Origin: an uncultured Thermoguttaceae bacterium | GTDB lineage: Bacteria > Planctomycetota > Planctomycetia > Pirellulales > Thermoguttaceae | Direction: 5' to 3' | Assembly: GCA_938042245.1 (NCBI GenBank) | Contig: CALIRO010000042.1 | Location: 18,049-82,048, forward strand | Length of the DNA: 64,000 nt | Shown: positions 1-9,511 of the stretch, piece after piece | Position numbering within the stretch: the first letter of the stretch is position 1 | Layout of the letters: each line of letters begins with the position of its first letter | Made by a program: the position numbers and the translations under genes | The notes under the pieces: generated by a model | The model's input: the letters and a program-made list of their open reading frames with translations, nothing else | What the model was told of the DNA's origin: nothing | The model's database searches: none

Positions 1-117
1 AGGGAGGCTTCCAGGAGACAGAAGCATTTTCATTAAGAAGATCGACAAAGGCAACAGAGAAAACCGACACCACTTTATCGGGGAAGATCGACCGATGTAG
101 CACAGCGGCAGATCGAC

Positions 118-146
118 TTGCGCCTATGGACAATTGGCGGTAAGAT
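118..146 (+). promoter_or_regulatory. Candidate sigma-70-type promoter of the integrase
   Basis: TTGCGC at 118-123 is followed after exactly 17 bases by TAAGAT at 141-146, about 35 bases before the integrase ATG at 181. Spacing and both hexamers fit a housekeeping promoter, but this is inferred from sequence only. Confidence 0.35.
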
Positions 147-180
147 ACACAAAACCCCTGGAACCGATGGAGGATCCCTG

Positions 181-1550
181 ATGGCAAGCGTGGTAAGTGA
201 TCCCAATGGTAGGAAACGTATTCTTTTTGTCGATTCGGACGGCGCCAGGCGAACCATCCGGCTAGGTAAGGTTGATATTAAGACGGCAGAGGCAATCAAA
301 ATCAAAGTGGAGGCGCTGGTTTCGGCTAAGCTAGCAGGATTGCCCATCCCTCAAGAGGTTGCCAGTTGGCTAGGCGCAGTTGGTCAAGAGCTGTACGACC
401 GACTGGCCAAGGCGGCTTAGTTCCCCAGCGGCAAAATCAAACTGTTGCCCAATACCTGGCCCGATGGATAGAAAACCGCAAACAGTCAGGTTCTAGCAAA
501 GAATCCCTGATTGCTTGGGGGCAGGTTATCAAAGAGCTAACCGGGCTATTCGGCAATCGGCCCTTGGCTAGCCTACAACAGGTAGATGGGGAAACATTTA
601 GGCAATCCATGCTAGCCAGGGGGTTGCGACCCTCAACTATCGCCAAGCGGCTAGAACATGCTAGAGCTATGCTAAACGACGCTGTGAGTATGGGGCTGAT
701 TGCTACCAATCCCTGGCAACAGGTTCGGCATAAACGTTTTGACGTTTCGGAGCGGCGGGCTTATGTTCCAGTATCGGTAATCAAACAGGCGATGGAGTAT
801 GCGCCTAATGTTTGGTGGCGGCTGCTATTGGCTTTGGCTAGGTTTGCTGGGCTGCGGATCCCATCCGAAGCGTTTCGGCTTACCTGGGAAGGGGTGAATT
901 GGGAAAAGGGGAGGCTTATTGTTCCCTGTCAAAAGACGGCTGGCCAGGGGAAACCGTTTCGGGTTGTTCCGTTGTTCCCGGCCCTAAAACCCTACTTAGA
1001 AGCGGCCTGGGAAGCTACCAAAGAGGGGGAGGTTTTTGTTTTCCCGGCTGATTTTCGTAAACGGGCAGAAGGCCCTAGGGGTTGGAATGGGTGCAACCTA
1101 AGGCAAGGGTTATTGCGGATACTTCGGCGGGCGGGGATTGAGCCATGGCCCCGGCTCTGGCATAGCCTACGGGCTTCTTGTGAAAGCGACCTAGCGGCGG
1201 CCTTCCCTCTAGCAACCGTTGCCAAATGGCTAGGCAATACCCCCTCGATTGCCCTACGGCATTACGTCGATCCGACAGATCAGATGTTTGAACTAGCCAA
1301 ACGATGGGAACCCCCTAAGGAAGGGGATTTTGTGAACTTTCAAACACCCAAAGGAAGTGTCATAGATTGCGTCATAGTAAATGCAGGAACGACGTTGCAG
1401 GGGGTGGAAGAATATTCAGGGTACCCTCAAAATTTCTCGGCAATTCCTCAGGGTGCTTGTCGTAACTCCTTATTGCATAAGGACTTATTGGAGGATAGGG
1501 GACTCGAACCCCTGACCTTCTGGATGCCATCCAGACGCTCTCCCAACTGA
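181..1550 (+). pseudogene. Tyrosine-type site-specific integrase, frameshifted
   Basis: Phage or genomic-island integrase of the tyrosine recombinase family, in two frames. The N-terminal part starts at ATG 181 (GGAGG at 169-173, 7-base spacing), encodes about 79 residues of the arm-binding region and stops at TAG 418-420. The reading continues one base back in the frame that stays open to 1550: the core-binding domain (about 440-720) and the catalytic domain, with Arg in GLRIPSE (codon 855), His and Arg of WHSLR (1161-1172) and Tyr of RHYVD (1263). Restoring one G near 411-416 would join the halves as ...AKAGLVPQ.... The open frame runs on into the antisense of tRNA-Ala, so its last 20 or so codons are the attachment site rather than conserved enzyme. 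Probably inactive; a sequencing slip or programmed shift is less likely but not excluded. Confidence 0.85.
1489..1535. other. Probable chromosomal attachment site (att) of the integrated element
   Basis: The integrase reading frame ends inside the 3' half of tRNA-Ala, and the tRNA is complete. This is what is left when an element integrates into a tRNA 3' end and restores it. The partner att copy would lie before position 1, outside the window, so the exact core cannot be read here. Confidence 0.5.
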
Positions 1551-1561
1551 GCTAATCCCCC
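1489..1561 (-). tRNA. tRNA-Ala (anticodon GGC)
   Basis: The reverse complement folds into a full 73-nt cloverleaf. The acceptor stem GGGGGAT pairs with ATCCTCC and contains the G3-U70 pair that is the alanine identity element. The D arm is GCTC/GAGC. The anticodon stem TCTGG/CCAGA holds loop ATGGCAT, and the T arm is AGGGG-TTCGAGT-CCCCT. The discriminator is A and no CCA is encoded. Its 3' half faces the integrase gene, the usual arrangement at a tRNA attachment site. Confidence 0.95.
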
Positions 1562-2735
1562 AAGCGAACAACTACACTAACCCCTCCCGCTAAGCAAACA
1601 ACCGAACTAATCTCCTCATTAAGTACAAGTACCTACTCCTCTCTCCTAACTTGAGCCTATCCCAAAATGAAGCTCGCTAATTCAGCAAAACCAAGAAGAA
1701 ATAGAGGGTTGGCCACCTGGTAGATTCCTTTTTTGGCTACCTGGTGGCGATGCTTATCCCCTGGGCCCTCAGGATGCGAGTTTGGAGAGCCCTGGTCCCC
1801 GGCTTTTTGGATATATCAACTGGCCGGAGGGCTAGAGGCTCATCCGACCAAAAAACTTTAGACCCTTGTTAAACTTCTTATTGGATAGATCAACCTTCTT
1901 GTATTTTTTGAACTACAACATATTGTGGCCACTATCAAACAAACTTCAATATTTTGTGGAAAACTTACTCCTCCGGAGCCCGCTGCTACAAGGCGACAAA
2001 ACCCCCCTTCAGTAAATATCGTTTTTAATTTTTATTGTTCTACAAGATCCTGTCAAGGCCGGGCCCCTAAACCAGGAGGAGGGGTTTCTTAAAACCATTT
2101 TGGGAGAGCGGCAGGAGAGGGCACCTAGGTCGGTGAAAAGCACCCTAAGCCAAGCGAGGAGTTTTCGAAACCATCTTGGGGGATAAAAATCCCACGCTCT
2201 GGGGGATTGGCAAGCTGGGGAGCGTTTCATGGAGAAGAAAACCAGGGGGGAAGAAGAAAGTTGAGGTCTTGCTCCCGTCCTGGGGGTTCTCCGGAAACCG
2301 GAAAAGTGCGGCAGATCAAAAACTGGCCCGCTAAAGGGGATCCTCAGGCGTGGCAACTTATTGCCGTGGAAAAAGTCGTCTTCCGGGGAATTACCCCTAA
2401 CAGGGGGTAAGCTGGGGGTTCCCCGGCTGGCCGGTTCCGAAAGAGAATTTTGGGATGCGGGGGTTTGCAAGAGGGGTTGTTTTTGGAGGGGGATTGGGTG
2501 GAAATAGCACCAAAGGAAGCAGCGGCAGATATTGGGGAGCGGGGAGGTTTGATATACTTTTACGAGAAAGGAGGAAATCCGGACTTTTTTGGCAGCCGAT
2601 GGGATGAGGGGGCAATCGGGGAGGTTGGCAAGGAGAATATTTGTTCATTCAAGCGAGTGATCTTGGACCAGTTTCTTAACGAGTTTTCACGTTCCGAGTT
2701 ATTCCGGCATAGACCATTTTGGAGGCCCGGGGTTT
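1562..2735. other. Gene-poor intergenic region
   Basis: No open reading frame here has recognisable protein character. The candidates on both strands are low-complexity, rich in Pro/Ser/Arg and lack a good ribosome binding site. A weak 30-base tandem similarity (AAGCGAACAAC at 1562, AAGCAAACAAC near 1592) lies just behind the tRNA. Part of the stretch should hold the tRNA promoter (reverse strand) and the polX promoter, but neither is clear. Confidence 0.5.
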
Positions 2736-4454
2736 ATGACCAACGCGGAAATTGCGGATGTGTTTGATCAGATTGCCGATTTGTTGGAGTTTCAAGGGGC
2801 CAATCCGTTTCGGGTGCGGGCGTACCGGAACGCGGCTCGGACGTTGCGGGAGATGACCGAATCGTTGGAGCAGATGGTTTACACGGATCCGCAGGGTCTG
2901 ACAGCGATCAGCGGCATTGGAGCGGATCTTGCGGAAAAGATAAGCACCTTAGTGAAAACTGGGACTTTGCCGCTTTTGGAGGAGCTGCGGGAGCAGGTGC
3001 CTATTGGGGTGTTGCAAGTGATGCGGGTGCCGGGCTTGGGTCCGAAACGGGCCGCCACCTTGTATAAAGAGCTAGGGATTACGTCGCTGGAGCAATTGCG
3101 TGAAGCGTGCATGGCGCAGAAGGTGCGGGAGCTGCCCGGGTTTGGTGCGAAGACGGAAGAAAAGATTCTTCAGGGGATCGAACTGGCAGCCGAGGCAGGT
3201 CGGCGAACCCTTTGGGCCATTGCCGACCAATTGGTACAAAACATCCTGGGCCACATGAGGGGGTGTAAAGAGGTGCGTACCATCGAGCCGGCCGGCAGTT
3301 ACCGGCGGGGCAAAGAAACGGTCGGTGATTTGGACTTTCTGGTCATTACCCGAAAACCAGCGGTAGTGATGGATCATTTCAGCCGGTTGGACGGGATTGC
3401 TCAGGAATTGGCGCGTGGGGATACGAAGATGTCGGTTCGGCTGGGCATTGGGTTGCAGGTGGATGTGCGGGTGGTGCCGGAGGAGTCGTTTGGTGCGGCG
3501 TTGCAGTATTTTACTGGTTCGAAGGCGCACAATGTGGTTTTGCGGGGCATGGCCAAGGATCGGGGCCTGAAGATCAACGAATATGGGGTGTTCCGAGGGG
3601 AAAAGCGGATTGCCGGCCGAAGCGAACAGGAGGTCTATGGGGCGTTGGAGTTGCCCTGGTTTCCGCCGGAATTGCGCGAAGCACGAGAGGAGTTTGACTG
3701 GGCGGCTCAAGGGGCGTTGCCGGTGTTGGTGGAACTGGCCGATCTGAAGGGCGATCTTCATGTGCACAGCGATTGGACGGACGGGCAGAACACGTTGGAG
3801 GAGATGGCCGAGGCGGCACGTCAGCGAGGCCTGCAGTACTTGGCCATTGCCGACCATTCTAAGCGGGTAACCATGGCCCATGGTCTGGATGCGGATCGGC
3901 TGCGTCGGCAATGGGAGGAGATCGACCGCCTGAACCAGAAATGGAAAGATTTTCAACTTCTCAAAAGTATTGAGGTAGATATTTTGGAGAGGGGCGGCTT
4001 GGACCTGCCGGATAAAGTGCTGGCCGAGGCGGATTGGGTGGTGGCAAGCGTACACTATGGGCAAAACCAACCCAGAGAGCAGATCACCCGACGGGTGGTC
4101 GAGGCGTTGGCGCATCCGGCAGTGAGCGTGTTTGCGCATCCGACGGGTCGGCTTTTGAATGAGCGGCCGCCGTATGCGATTGATCTGGAGGCGGTTTTGG
4201 AGGCGGCCAAACGTTATGGGAAAATGATCGAGCTGAACGCCCATCCAGCTCGCTTGGACCTGGATGATGTAGGCTGTGCGGCGGCGCGGAAACTCGGCGT
4301 GCCAGTGGTCATTTCTACCGATGCTCATTCTGCCAGTGGCCTGGACGCTTTGCGATATGGGGTGTTGCAGGCCCGGCGGGGCGGGCTCAGCAAGCAGCAT
4401 GTGGCCAACACCCGCCCCTGGCCGGAACTGAAACGCATGCTGGGCCGCTCTTAA
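2736..4454 (+). CDS. polX: DNA polymerase/3'-5' exonuclease PolX
   Basis: Family X DNA polymerase fused to a PHP phosphoesterase, a base-excision and gap-filling repair enzyme of the cytoplasm. In order: helical 8-kDa-like domain (about 1-90), helix-hairpin-helix segments around 55-65 and 95-135 (SGIGADLAEKI, VPGLGPKRA), then the nucleotidyltransferase palm with GSYRRGKETVGDLDF. The metal-binding Asp pair is D198/D200 and the third is D243 (VDVRV). The C-terminal PHP domain begins at about 338 with GDLHVHSDWTDG (H342, H344) and ends with ISTDAHS. At 572 aa it is the usual length of bacterial PolX. The start follows GGAGG at 2721-2725. It stands alone, convergent with cfa. Confidence 0.95.
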   Translation: MTNAEIADVFDQIADLLEFQGANPFRVRAYRNAARTLREMTESLEQMVYTDPQGLTAISGIGADLAEKISTLVKTGTLPLLEELREQVPIGVLQVMRVPGLGPKRAATLYKELGITSLEQLREACMAQKVRELPGFGAKTEEKILQGIELAAEAGRRTLWAIADQLVQNILGHMRGCKEVRTIEPAGSYRRGKETVGDLDFLVITRKPAVVMDHFSRLDGIAQELARGDTKMSVRLGIGLQVDVRVVPEESFGAALQYFTGSKAHNVVLRGMAKDRGLKINEYGVFRGEKRIAGRSEQEVYGALELPWFPPELREAREEFDWAAQGALPVLVELADLKGDLHVHSDWTDGQNTLEEMAEAARQRGLQYLAIADHSKRVTMAHGLDADRLRRQWEEIDRLNQKWKDFQLLKSIEVDILERGGLDLPDKVLAEADWVVASVHYGQNQPREQITRRVVEALAHPAVSVFAHPTGRLLNERPPYAIDLEAVLEAAKRYGKMIELNAHPARLDLDDVGCAAARKLGVPVVISTDAHSASGLDALRYGVLQARRGGLSKQHVANTRPWPELKRMLGRS

Positions 4455-4598
4455 CCACCGGTTGTCTCGGAGCCCAACACGAAACAGACCGAAGGCGAAA
4501 ATCCGACCATGCCGATTCCCCTGACTGGCCGGCTTCAACCGTCGGGGAATGTATGCTTGCCGGAAAAAGCCTTGCCTGATTCCCCACAACGGCTTTCC

Positions 4599-6023
4599 CT
4601 AGCCCCTTTCCCCAGGATGTTGGATTTCCGAGGCGTAGGGGTTTGGAGGCACGGGTTGGTCGTACAGGCCTGCACGGGTCCAGGGGATGGCGTTTTGGCC
4701 GGTGCGGGTAAAGACGATCTGGAATAGTTGCAAGGTGCCGGTAATGAAGGCGGTGCGTGCGCCGGTCAGATACAGCCGCCACATCCGTACAAATCGCTGG
4801 TCGAACATCTGGGCCACCTGATCTTTGGCCTTTTCAAACCGATCCAGCCAATGCTGGAGGGTCAGAGCGTAATGAAGGCGGAGGTTTTCCACGTCCAGCA
4901 CGGAAAAGCCGTGGGGCTCGAGCACATCGAGCATTTCCTGAAGGCTGGGGGCGTAGGCGCCTGGGAAGATGCGTCGGCTGATCCATCGGTCGCCTGGCAT
5001 GGGGCGGTCTCGACCGATGGAGTGGAGGATGCCTCGGCCCTGGGGTTTTAGGCAGCGGTCGATCACCTTGGCCAGGGTGGAATAATGGGCAGGGCCGACG
5101 TGTTCGAGCATGCCGATGGAGACAAAGACGTCGAATTGGCCTTGGATATTTCGGTAATCGTCTTCGATGAACTGGACGCGGTGGTCCAGTCCCTCGGCTT
5201 TGGCACGTCGGCGGGCGTAGGCGATTTGATTTCGGGAGATATTGTAGGCATGGACGGACACGCCGTAGTGGCGGGCCATGTAGAGGGCCAAAGCTCCCCA
5301 GCCGCAACCGGCCTCGACAACCGTTTCGCCCGGCCGGAGCCAGACCTTTCGGCAGACATGTTCCATTTTGGCCTGCTGGGCCTGTTCGAGGCTGAGGTGC
5401 GGTTGGGGGAAGTAGGCACAGGTATATAAAAGTTCCTTATCCAACCAAAGCTCGTAAAACGCATCGCCGATGTCGTAATGATGGGCTACGTTCCGGCGGG
5501 ATCGCTCCAGAGTGTTCGAAGCAGTGCGGCCAACGAGGCGCCAAAACCGGGCGCCCAAACCTAGGGAACCTTTTCCTTCCCAAGCCAACCGGGGAAAGAC
5601 CATCTGAAGCAACCGGCCCAAATCGCCTTCCACGTCAAGCCGGCCGTCCATGTAACAATCGCCGAAATATAGCTCGGGGTCCAAGGCCACCAGCCAAATG
5701 GCCCTCCGATCATGAAACCGGATGCGGATCTGGGGCGGTTGAGTGGAACCGGCCAGTTCTTCCCCGTTGGGCAGAACCACCCCAATCGGCAGGCTGCCTA
5801 GTCGCTGGAGCAGCTTAGCAAGCAACCATCGCTCCAGCCGGTAGTTGCCTTGGAGTGGACAAGGAGAGGGGGGGTGTGATTCTTTTTGGGTGGAAAGACG
5901 TTTGGGCGAGCCGAGTGCTTCTGGTAGGCTTTCCGCTGCGTGCTGGGGTTCCGGCGAGTCTCTGCTGGGAGTTGGGATTGCTGTGGTCGGGTGGGCAAGA
6001 TGCGGTTGGATAGAAGTCCCCAT
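4599..6023 (-). CDS. cfa: Cyclopropane-fatty-acyl-phospholipid synthase
   Basis: SAM-dependent methyltransferase that adds a methylene bridge across double bonds of membrane lipid acyl chains. It shows the class I SAM loop VVEAGCGWGALAL (about residue 235), the following YNISRNQ segment, EHVGP, and the C-terminal block ending FTRTGQNAIPWTR typical of this family. ATG 6023 is preferred over ATG 6059 because GAAGGAGG lies 6-8 bases before it; this gives 474 aa. The first 50 or so residues are Pro/Ser/Gln-rich and not part of the fold. The family is usually 380-430 aa, so the extra length is this N-terminal tail. It could be a related mycolate-cyclopropane-type methyltransferase, but bacterial Cfa is the simplest call. 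Confidence 0.9.
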   Translation of the reverse strand: MGTSIQPHLAHPTTAIPTPSRDSPEPQHAAESLPEALGSPKRLSTQKESHPPSPCPLQGNYRLERWLLAKLLQRLGSLPIGVVLPNGEELAGSTQPPQIRIRFHDRRAIWLVALDPELYFGDCYMDGRLDVEGDLGRLLQMVFPRLAWEGKGSLGLGARFWRLVGRTASNTLERSRRNVAHHYDIGDAFYELWLDKELLYTCAYFPQPHLSLEQAQQAKMEHVCRKVWLRPGETVVEAGCGWGALALYMARHYGVSVHAYNISRNQIAYARRRAKAEGLDHRVQFIEDDYRNIQGQFDVFVSIGMLEHVGPAHYSTLAKVIDRCLKPQGRGILHSIGRDRPMPGDRWISRRIFPGAYAPSLQEMLDVLEPHGFSVLDVENLRLHYALTLQHWLDRFEKAKDQVAQMFDQRFVRMWRLYLTGARTAFITGTLQLFQIVFTRTGQNAIPWTRAGLYDQPVPPNPYASEIQHPGERG

Positions 6024-6299
6024 CGGTGAGCCTCCTTCGCTAAAAGAGCCAGATGCCATCCTGCCATCAGAACTCAGGAGCCCTCCGGCATGAGGGCTTC
6101 GAGCAGCAGTGGGTTTTATTCCTTGGAGGTGAAATGGGCGGCTGGGAGCCTCCGCAATTGCCCTCTAAAAAGACCCCTACGCAAAGTCCGCATGATTTTT
6201 TATGATAATGCATTCCAGGTTCGCTGCCAACACCTATAAGGTATCCTAACCGTTATTCAAGCTTGTTCAACGATTTCGAAAAGGAGGCGGGCTGCAGTC

Positions 6300-7574
6300 A
6301 TGTTAGATGCCAAGTTTATTGTCGAACATGCCGAACGGGTCAAACAGAATTGCCGGAATCGGGGAGTCCAGGCGGATGTGGATCGTTTTGTGCAGTTGGA
6401 GGCACGGCGTCGAGCCAAACAGGCCGAGTGGGACGATCTGAATCGGCAGGCCAATCTGGTCTCCAAACAAATTGCGCAAGCTAAAGACCCCGCCGAGCGG
6501 GAGGCGTTGAAAGAGGAGGGCCGAAGACTTCGGGAAGCGGCCGCCGAAGCGAAAAGCCTGCTGGATGCCCTCCTGGAGGAAATGCTGCAGATTCAGAAGC
6601 GGATTCCCAATATGAGCCATCCGGATGCGCCGGTAGGAGATGCCTCGGCCAATCGGGTGTGCCGATATGGTCAAACGCCGGTTCGGCCATTCGATTTTCC
6701 GCCCCTGGATCATGTGCAACTGGCAGAGAAGTTGGACCTTTTGGATCTGGAGGCGGGCGCTCGAGTAGCGGGACATGGATTCTATTTTCTTAAAAACGAA
6801 GCGGTGCTTTTAGAACTGGCCTTGCAACGATATGCGGTGGAACAGTTGCAACAAGAGGGGTTCACCTTAATGATCACGCCGGACCTAGCCCGCAACGAGA
6901 TTTTGGAGGGGATCGGTTTTCTGCCGCGGGGCCCGGAAACGCAGATTTATAGCATCGAGGGGACCGATCTGGGGCTGATTGCCACGGCGGAAATTACTCT
7001 GGGCGGTATGTTTGCCGACCAGATTCTGGAAGCTGAGCAACTGCCCATGCTTTTTGCCGGTATTAGCCATTGTTTTCGGACCGAAGCGGGCGCCCATGGC
7101 CGGGCCACCAGAGGCCTATACCGTGTTCATCAATTTACCAAGGTAGAAATGTTTGCCTTTACGCTGCCGGAGCAGAGCGATTCGATGCTGGAACGGTTTT
7201 GCGAGTTGGAATGTCGGCTTTTCGACGGGTTGGGGATTCCCTATCGAGTGATTGATACGGCCACTGGTGAGCTGGGGGGCCCGGCCTATCGAAAATACGA
7301 CTTGGAGGCCTGGATGCCAGGCCGGGGCGAGTGGGGCGAAATTACCAGCACCTCAAACTGTACAGATTATCAAGCACGTCGGTTGGGCATCCGCTACCGC
7401 ACCAGAGGCGAAAAAGGCACCCGTTTTGTCCATACCCTCAACGGCACCGCCATCGCCATTAGCCGCACCTTGCTGGCCATCCTGGAAAACTATCAACAAG
7501 CCGACGGCACCGTCGTCATACCGGAAGTGCTTCGGCCCTGGGTAGGCAAAGACCGAATCGAACCGAAACGGTAG
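6300..7574 (+). CDS. serS: Serine--tRNA ligase
   Basis: Class II aminoacyl-tRNA synthetase that charges tRNA-Ser (and tRNA-Sec where present). The N-terminal long-arm coiled coil spans about 25-105 (QAEWDDLNRQANLVSKQI region). The catalytic domain carries motif 2 (CFRTEAGAHGRATRGLYRVH) and motif 3 (NGTAIAISRTLLAILEN), with TAEI and EITSTSNCTDYQARR between and around them. At 424 aa it is standard size. AAGGAGG at 6281-6287 precedes ATG 6300 by 12 bases. It is a single gene, divergent from cfa. Confidence 0.97.
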   Translation: MLDAKFIVEHAERVKQNCRNRGVQADVDRFVQLEARRRAKQAEWDDLNRQANLVSKQIAQAKDPAEREALKEEGRRLREAAAEAKSLLDALLEEMLQIQKRIPNMSHPDAPVGDASANRVCRYGQTPVRPFDFPPLDHVQLAEKLDLLDLEAGARVAGHGFYFLKNEAVLLELALQRYAVEQLQQEGFTLMITPDLARNEILEGIGFLPRGPETQIYSIEGTDLGLIATAEITLGGMFADQILEAEQLPMLFAGISHCFRTEAGAHGRATRGLYRVHQFTKVEMFAFTLPEQSDSMLERFCELECRLFDGLGIPYRVIDTATGELGGPAYRKYDLEAWMPGRGEWGEITSTSNCTDYQARRLGIRYRTRGEKGTRFVHTLNGTAIAISRTLLAILENYQQADGTVVIPEVLRPWVGKDRIEPKR

Positions 7575-7897
7575 CCGGTAGCCGCCGCCTCCGTTAAAAA
7601 CGGAACTCCTCGCCGAGGTTCTGGTATCGTTCCGCCGGATCCAGCGCCGTTATGTTTCTCATTGACCAGCTTTCCTCTGGCGGACAGGGTACACTTTCTT
7701 CAGCTTCCCCGCTGGGGACGGCAGAAACACGGCGGGCGAACCGGCGGCCTAGCCCCGGCATCCGACCACACCAGCTGAAACCTCCGCTCTCCTAAAAACC
7801 CTCCACCCAAAGCGACGATAGGCCTGTGGAATCTTTTTGGCCATTACCACCGCCAAACTGGCGGATGCGCTGCGTCCCATGGGTTCCCATCAGGGCG
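7575..7897. other. Intergenic region with a duplicated gene-end fragment
   Basis: No protein gene seen. It holds a perfect 6-bp inverted repeat (CCGCCA-AAC-TGGCGG, 7850-7864) and, next to it, a copy of the 3' end of the neighbouring DUF6485 gene (7830-7849). Confidence 0.5.
7830..7849. repeat. 20-bp copy of the DUF6485 gene 3' end
   Basis: Positions 7830-7849 match 7901-7920 at 19 of 20 bases (AATCTTTTTGGCCATNACCA). The second copy encodes the last residues (VMAKKI) of the DUF6485 gene, so the first may be the remnant of a tandem gene copy. Flanks do not match. Confidence 0.4.
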
Positions 7898-8104
7898 TTA
7901 AATCTTTTTGGCCATCACCAGACGAGCAAAGTGCTCAAACGAGCGGTCATAGGTCCGTTCGGCGTCCGGCGGAAAACAACAACCGGGCAGTTGCCGAGAC
8001 CGTAAATGATACGCCAAACAATCGCAGCAGATCCCTTTGCGACTGCACGGCTCATAACTGCAGGTACAGGATTTGAGATTCTTTTCTTTTTTACATTCAG
8101 CCAT
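7898..8104 (-). CDS. Small cysteine-rich DUF6485 family protein
   Basis: A 68-residue protein with eight or so Cys arranged as CKKEKNLKSCTC, CSRKGICCDC and PGCCFP, then a conserved tail with ERTYDRSFEHFARL. This matches the DUF6485 family as I know it: short, metal-binding-looking proteins of unknown role in bacteria and archaea. The Cys pattern suggests zinc or Fe-S binding, which is inference. It lies 51 bases downstream of ino1's stop on the opposite face of the same strand, but no shared promoter is evident. Confidence 0.8.
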   Translation of the reverse strand: MAECKKEKNLKSCTCSYEPCSRKGICCDCLAYHLRSRQLPGCCFPPDAERTYDRSFEHFARLVMAKKI

Positions 8105-8155
8105 TAGGAGACTCCCTCTTTCTGGGAAACCAATTTGGATTGATTTTTGTGTGTT

Positions 8156-9373
8156 TTATGAAGACTTTGAGCCAACCGTATAAGCTTGCTGGGCCCATGC
8201 TTCCAGCAGTTGATATTGGCGGTCGAAGCGGTGTTCGGCCACTTCGTAAGGACTTTTAAAGAAACTGGCCAAGAATGTCAAGGTGCCTGTCTGACCGCGC
8301 CGCCAAGCCAGCTCCGTAAACCGCACTAAGTCCAACACCAATGGCGCCGCCAGCAAGGAATCGCACCCTTGCCAGATCAATTGCAACACCATTGGAGTGC
8401 CTAAGAAACCCTGAAAATGAACATGATCCCAGGCGGTTTTCCAATCTCCTAGGCTTTGGATGTATTCGATGGAGATATGGGTTTGGGGCCGGTAGCCGAG
8501 GATCTCGGCCAAAAGCCGGTCTTTACTAGCCAGTTTAGCCTGTTTATGCAAGGGATCGTTCAGGATTTGCCCATCCAGGTTACCGAAGATGTTATGGCCC
8601 ACCCAACTCAGGACGCGCAAATGGCGTTGGGCGAACATGGGGGCCAAGACGCTTTTGAGCAGGGTTTCGCCGGTTTTTCCGTCGCAGCCCATGTGGCGTG
8701 TTCCACGCAACCGGGCCAATTCGGAAATGGCCGCTGGCCGGGAACCCAAGGAGGGCGTAAAATTGATATACGAATGTCCCGCATCCAACGCCGCAATGGC
8801 ATATAGCGAACTGGCCGGTAGCAGACAATCCGCCTGATCCAGCAGCGAGTCTAACTGCTCCCATCGGCTAGGCAAGACGGCCTCGTCCACTGGAGGCTCC
8901 GTCGAAGCTACATTCACCACTACCAAATGATCTACCTGCTCGGTTTGGACAAACTGGGCAAAGTCGGCCTGCAAGCGCCGGAGGATCTGCCGGGCCAATC
9001 CCTCCCGGGGCACCTCTGGGCAGGCCAACTTTTCAATGGCCGGTCCTGCCCGCCAGACCGTCCCAAGCCGAATCCGCCTGTCCACTGCCTCCAAATCTTC
9101 CCGAACCGCTTCAAGCAGGCGGGGTTCCAGAGCCCGGCTTTTCTGCATAAACTGGACGGCCTCCTCATAAAGCCGGGTTTTGCGGATCTCATGACCCGCA
9201 AATACAAGCTGCTCCCAGTCCAGTGGGTTTAATCGGCTAAAGGGGTCCAAAGCACTCACCAGCCCGATCGGTTCGACCATCCCCCGGCGGAGGGCTGCCC
9301 AGCCGACAATCGTCGTCGTAGCCACACCTCCCCGGGCCCCAATCAACCAGACCCCAATGCGATGCTTCCTCAT
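8156..9373 (-). CDS. ino1: Inositol-3-phosphate synthase
   Basis: NAD-dependent isomerase that converts glucose 6-phosphate to 1L-myo-inositol 1-phosphate, the entry step to inositol lipids and inositol solutes. The Rossmann loop GARGGVATTTIVG is at about residues 13-25. Downstream are the family signatures DGKTGETLLKS, SWVGHNIFGNLDG, SLGDWKTAWDHVHFQGFLG and WQGCDSLLAAPLVLDL. At 405 aa it matches the compact bacterial and archaeal type rather than the roughly 530-aa eukaryotic one. No inositol phosphatase or inositol-lipid transferase is adjacent, so the end product here is unknown. Confidence 0.93.
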   Translation of the reverse strand: MRKHRIGVWLIGARGGVATTTIVGWAALRRGMVEPIGLVSALDPFSRLNPLDWEQLVFAGHEIRKTRLYEEAVQFMQKSRALEPRLLEAVREDLEAVDRRIRLGTVWRAGPAIEKLACPEVPREGLARQILRRLQADFAQFVQTEQVDHLVVVNVASTEPPVDEAVLPSRWEQLDSLLDQADCLLPASSLYAIAALDAGHSYINFTPSLGSRPAAISELARLRGTRHMGCDGKTGETLLKSVLAPMFAQRHLRVLSWVGHNIFGNLDGQILNDPLHKQAKLASKDRLLAEILGYRPQTHISIEYIQSLGDWKTAWDHVHFQGFLGTPMVLQLIWQGCDSLLAAPLVLDLVRFTELAWRRGQTGTLTFLASFFKSPYEVAEHRFDRQYQLLEAWAQQAYTVGSKSS

Positions 9374-9511
9374 GGTTCAAAAGACTCTCTGGAAATGGTC
9401 TTCAATCTGCAGCCCTACCAAAGCAAAATCCCCACCGGGGATCAGAAAAACGTTCGGTTGGGCAAACCGGTGGCAATTCAGGCAGATTGCCACGCCCTCG
9501 AAACTGGCTCC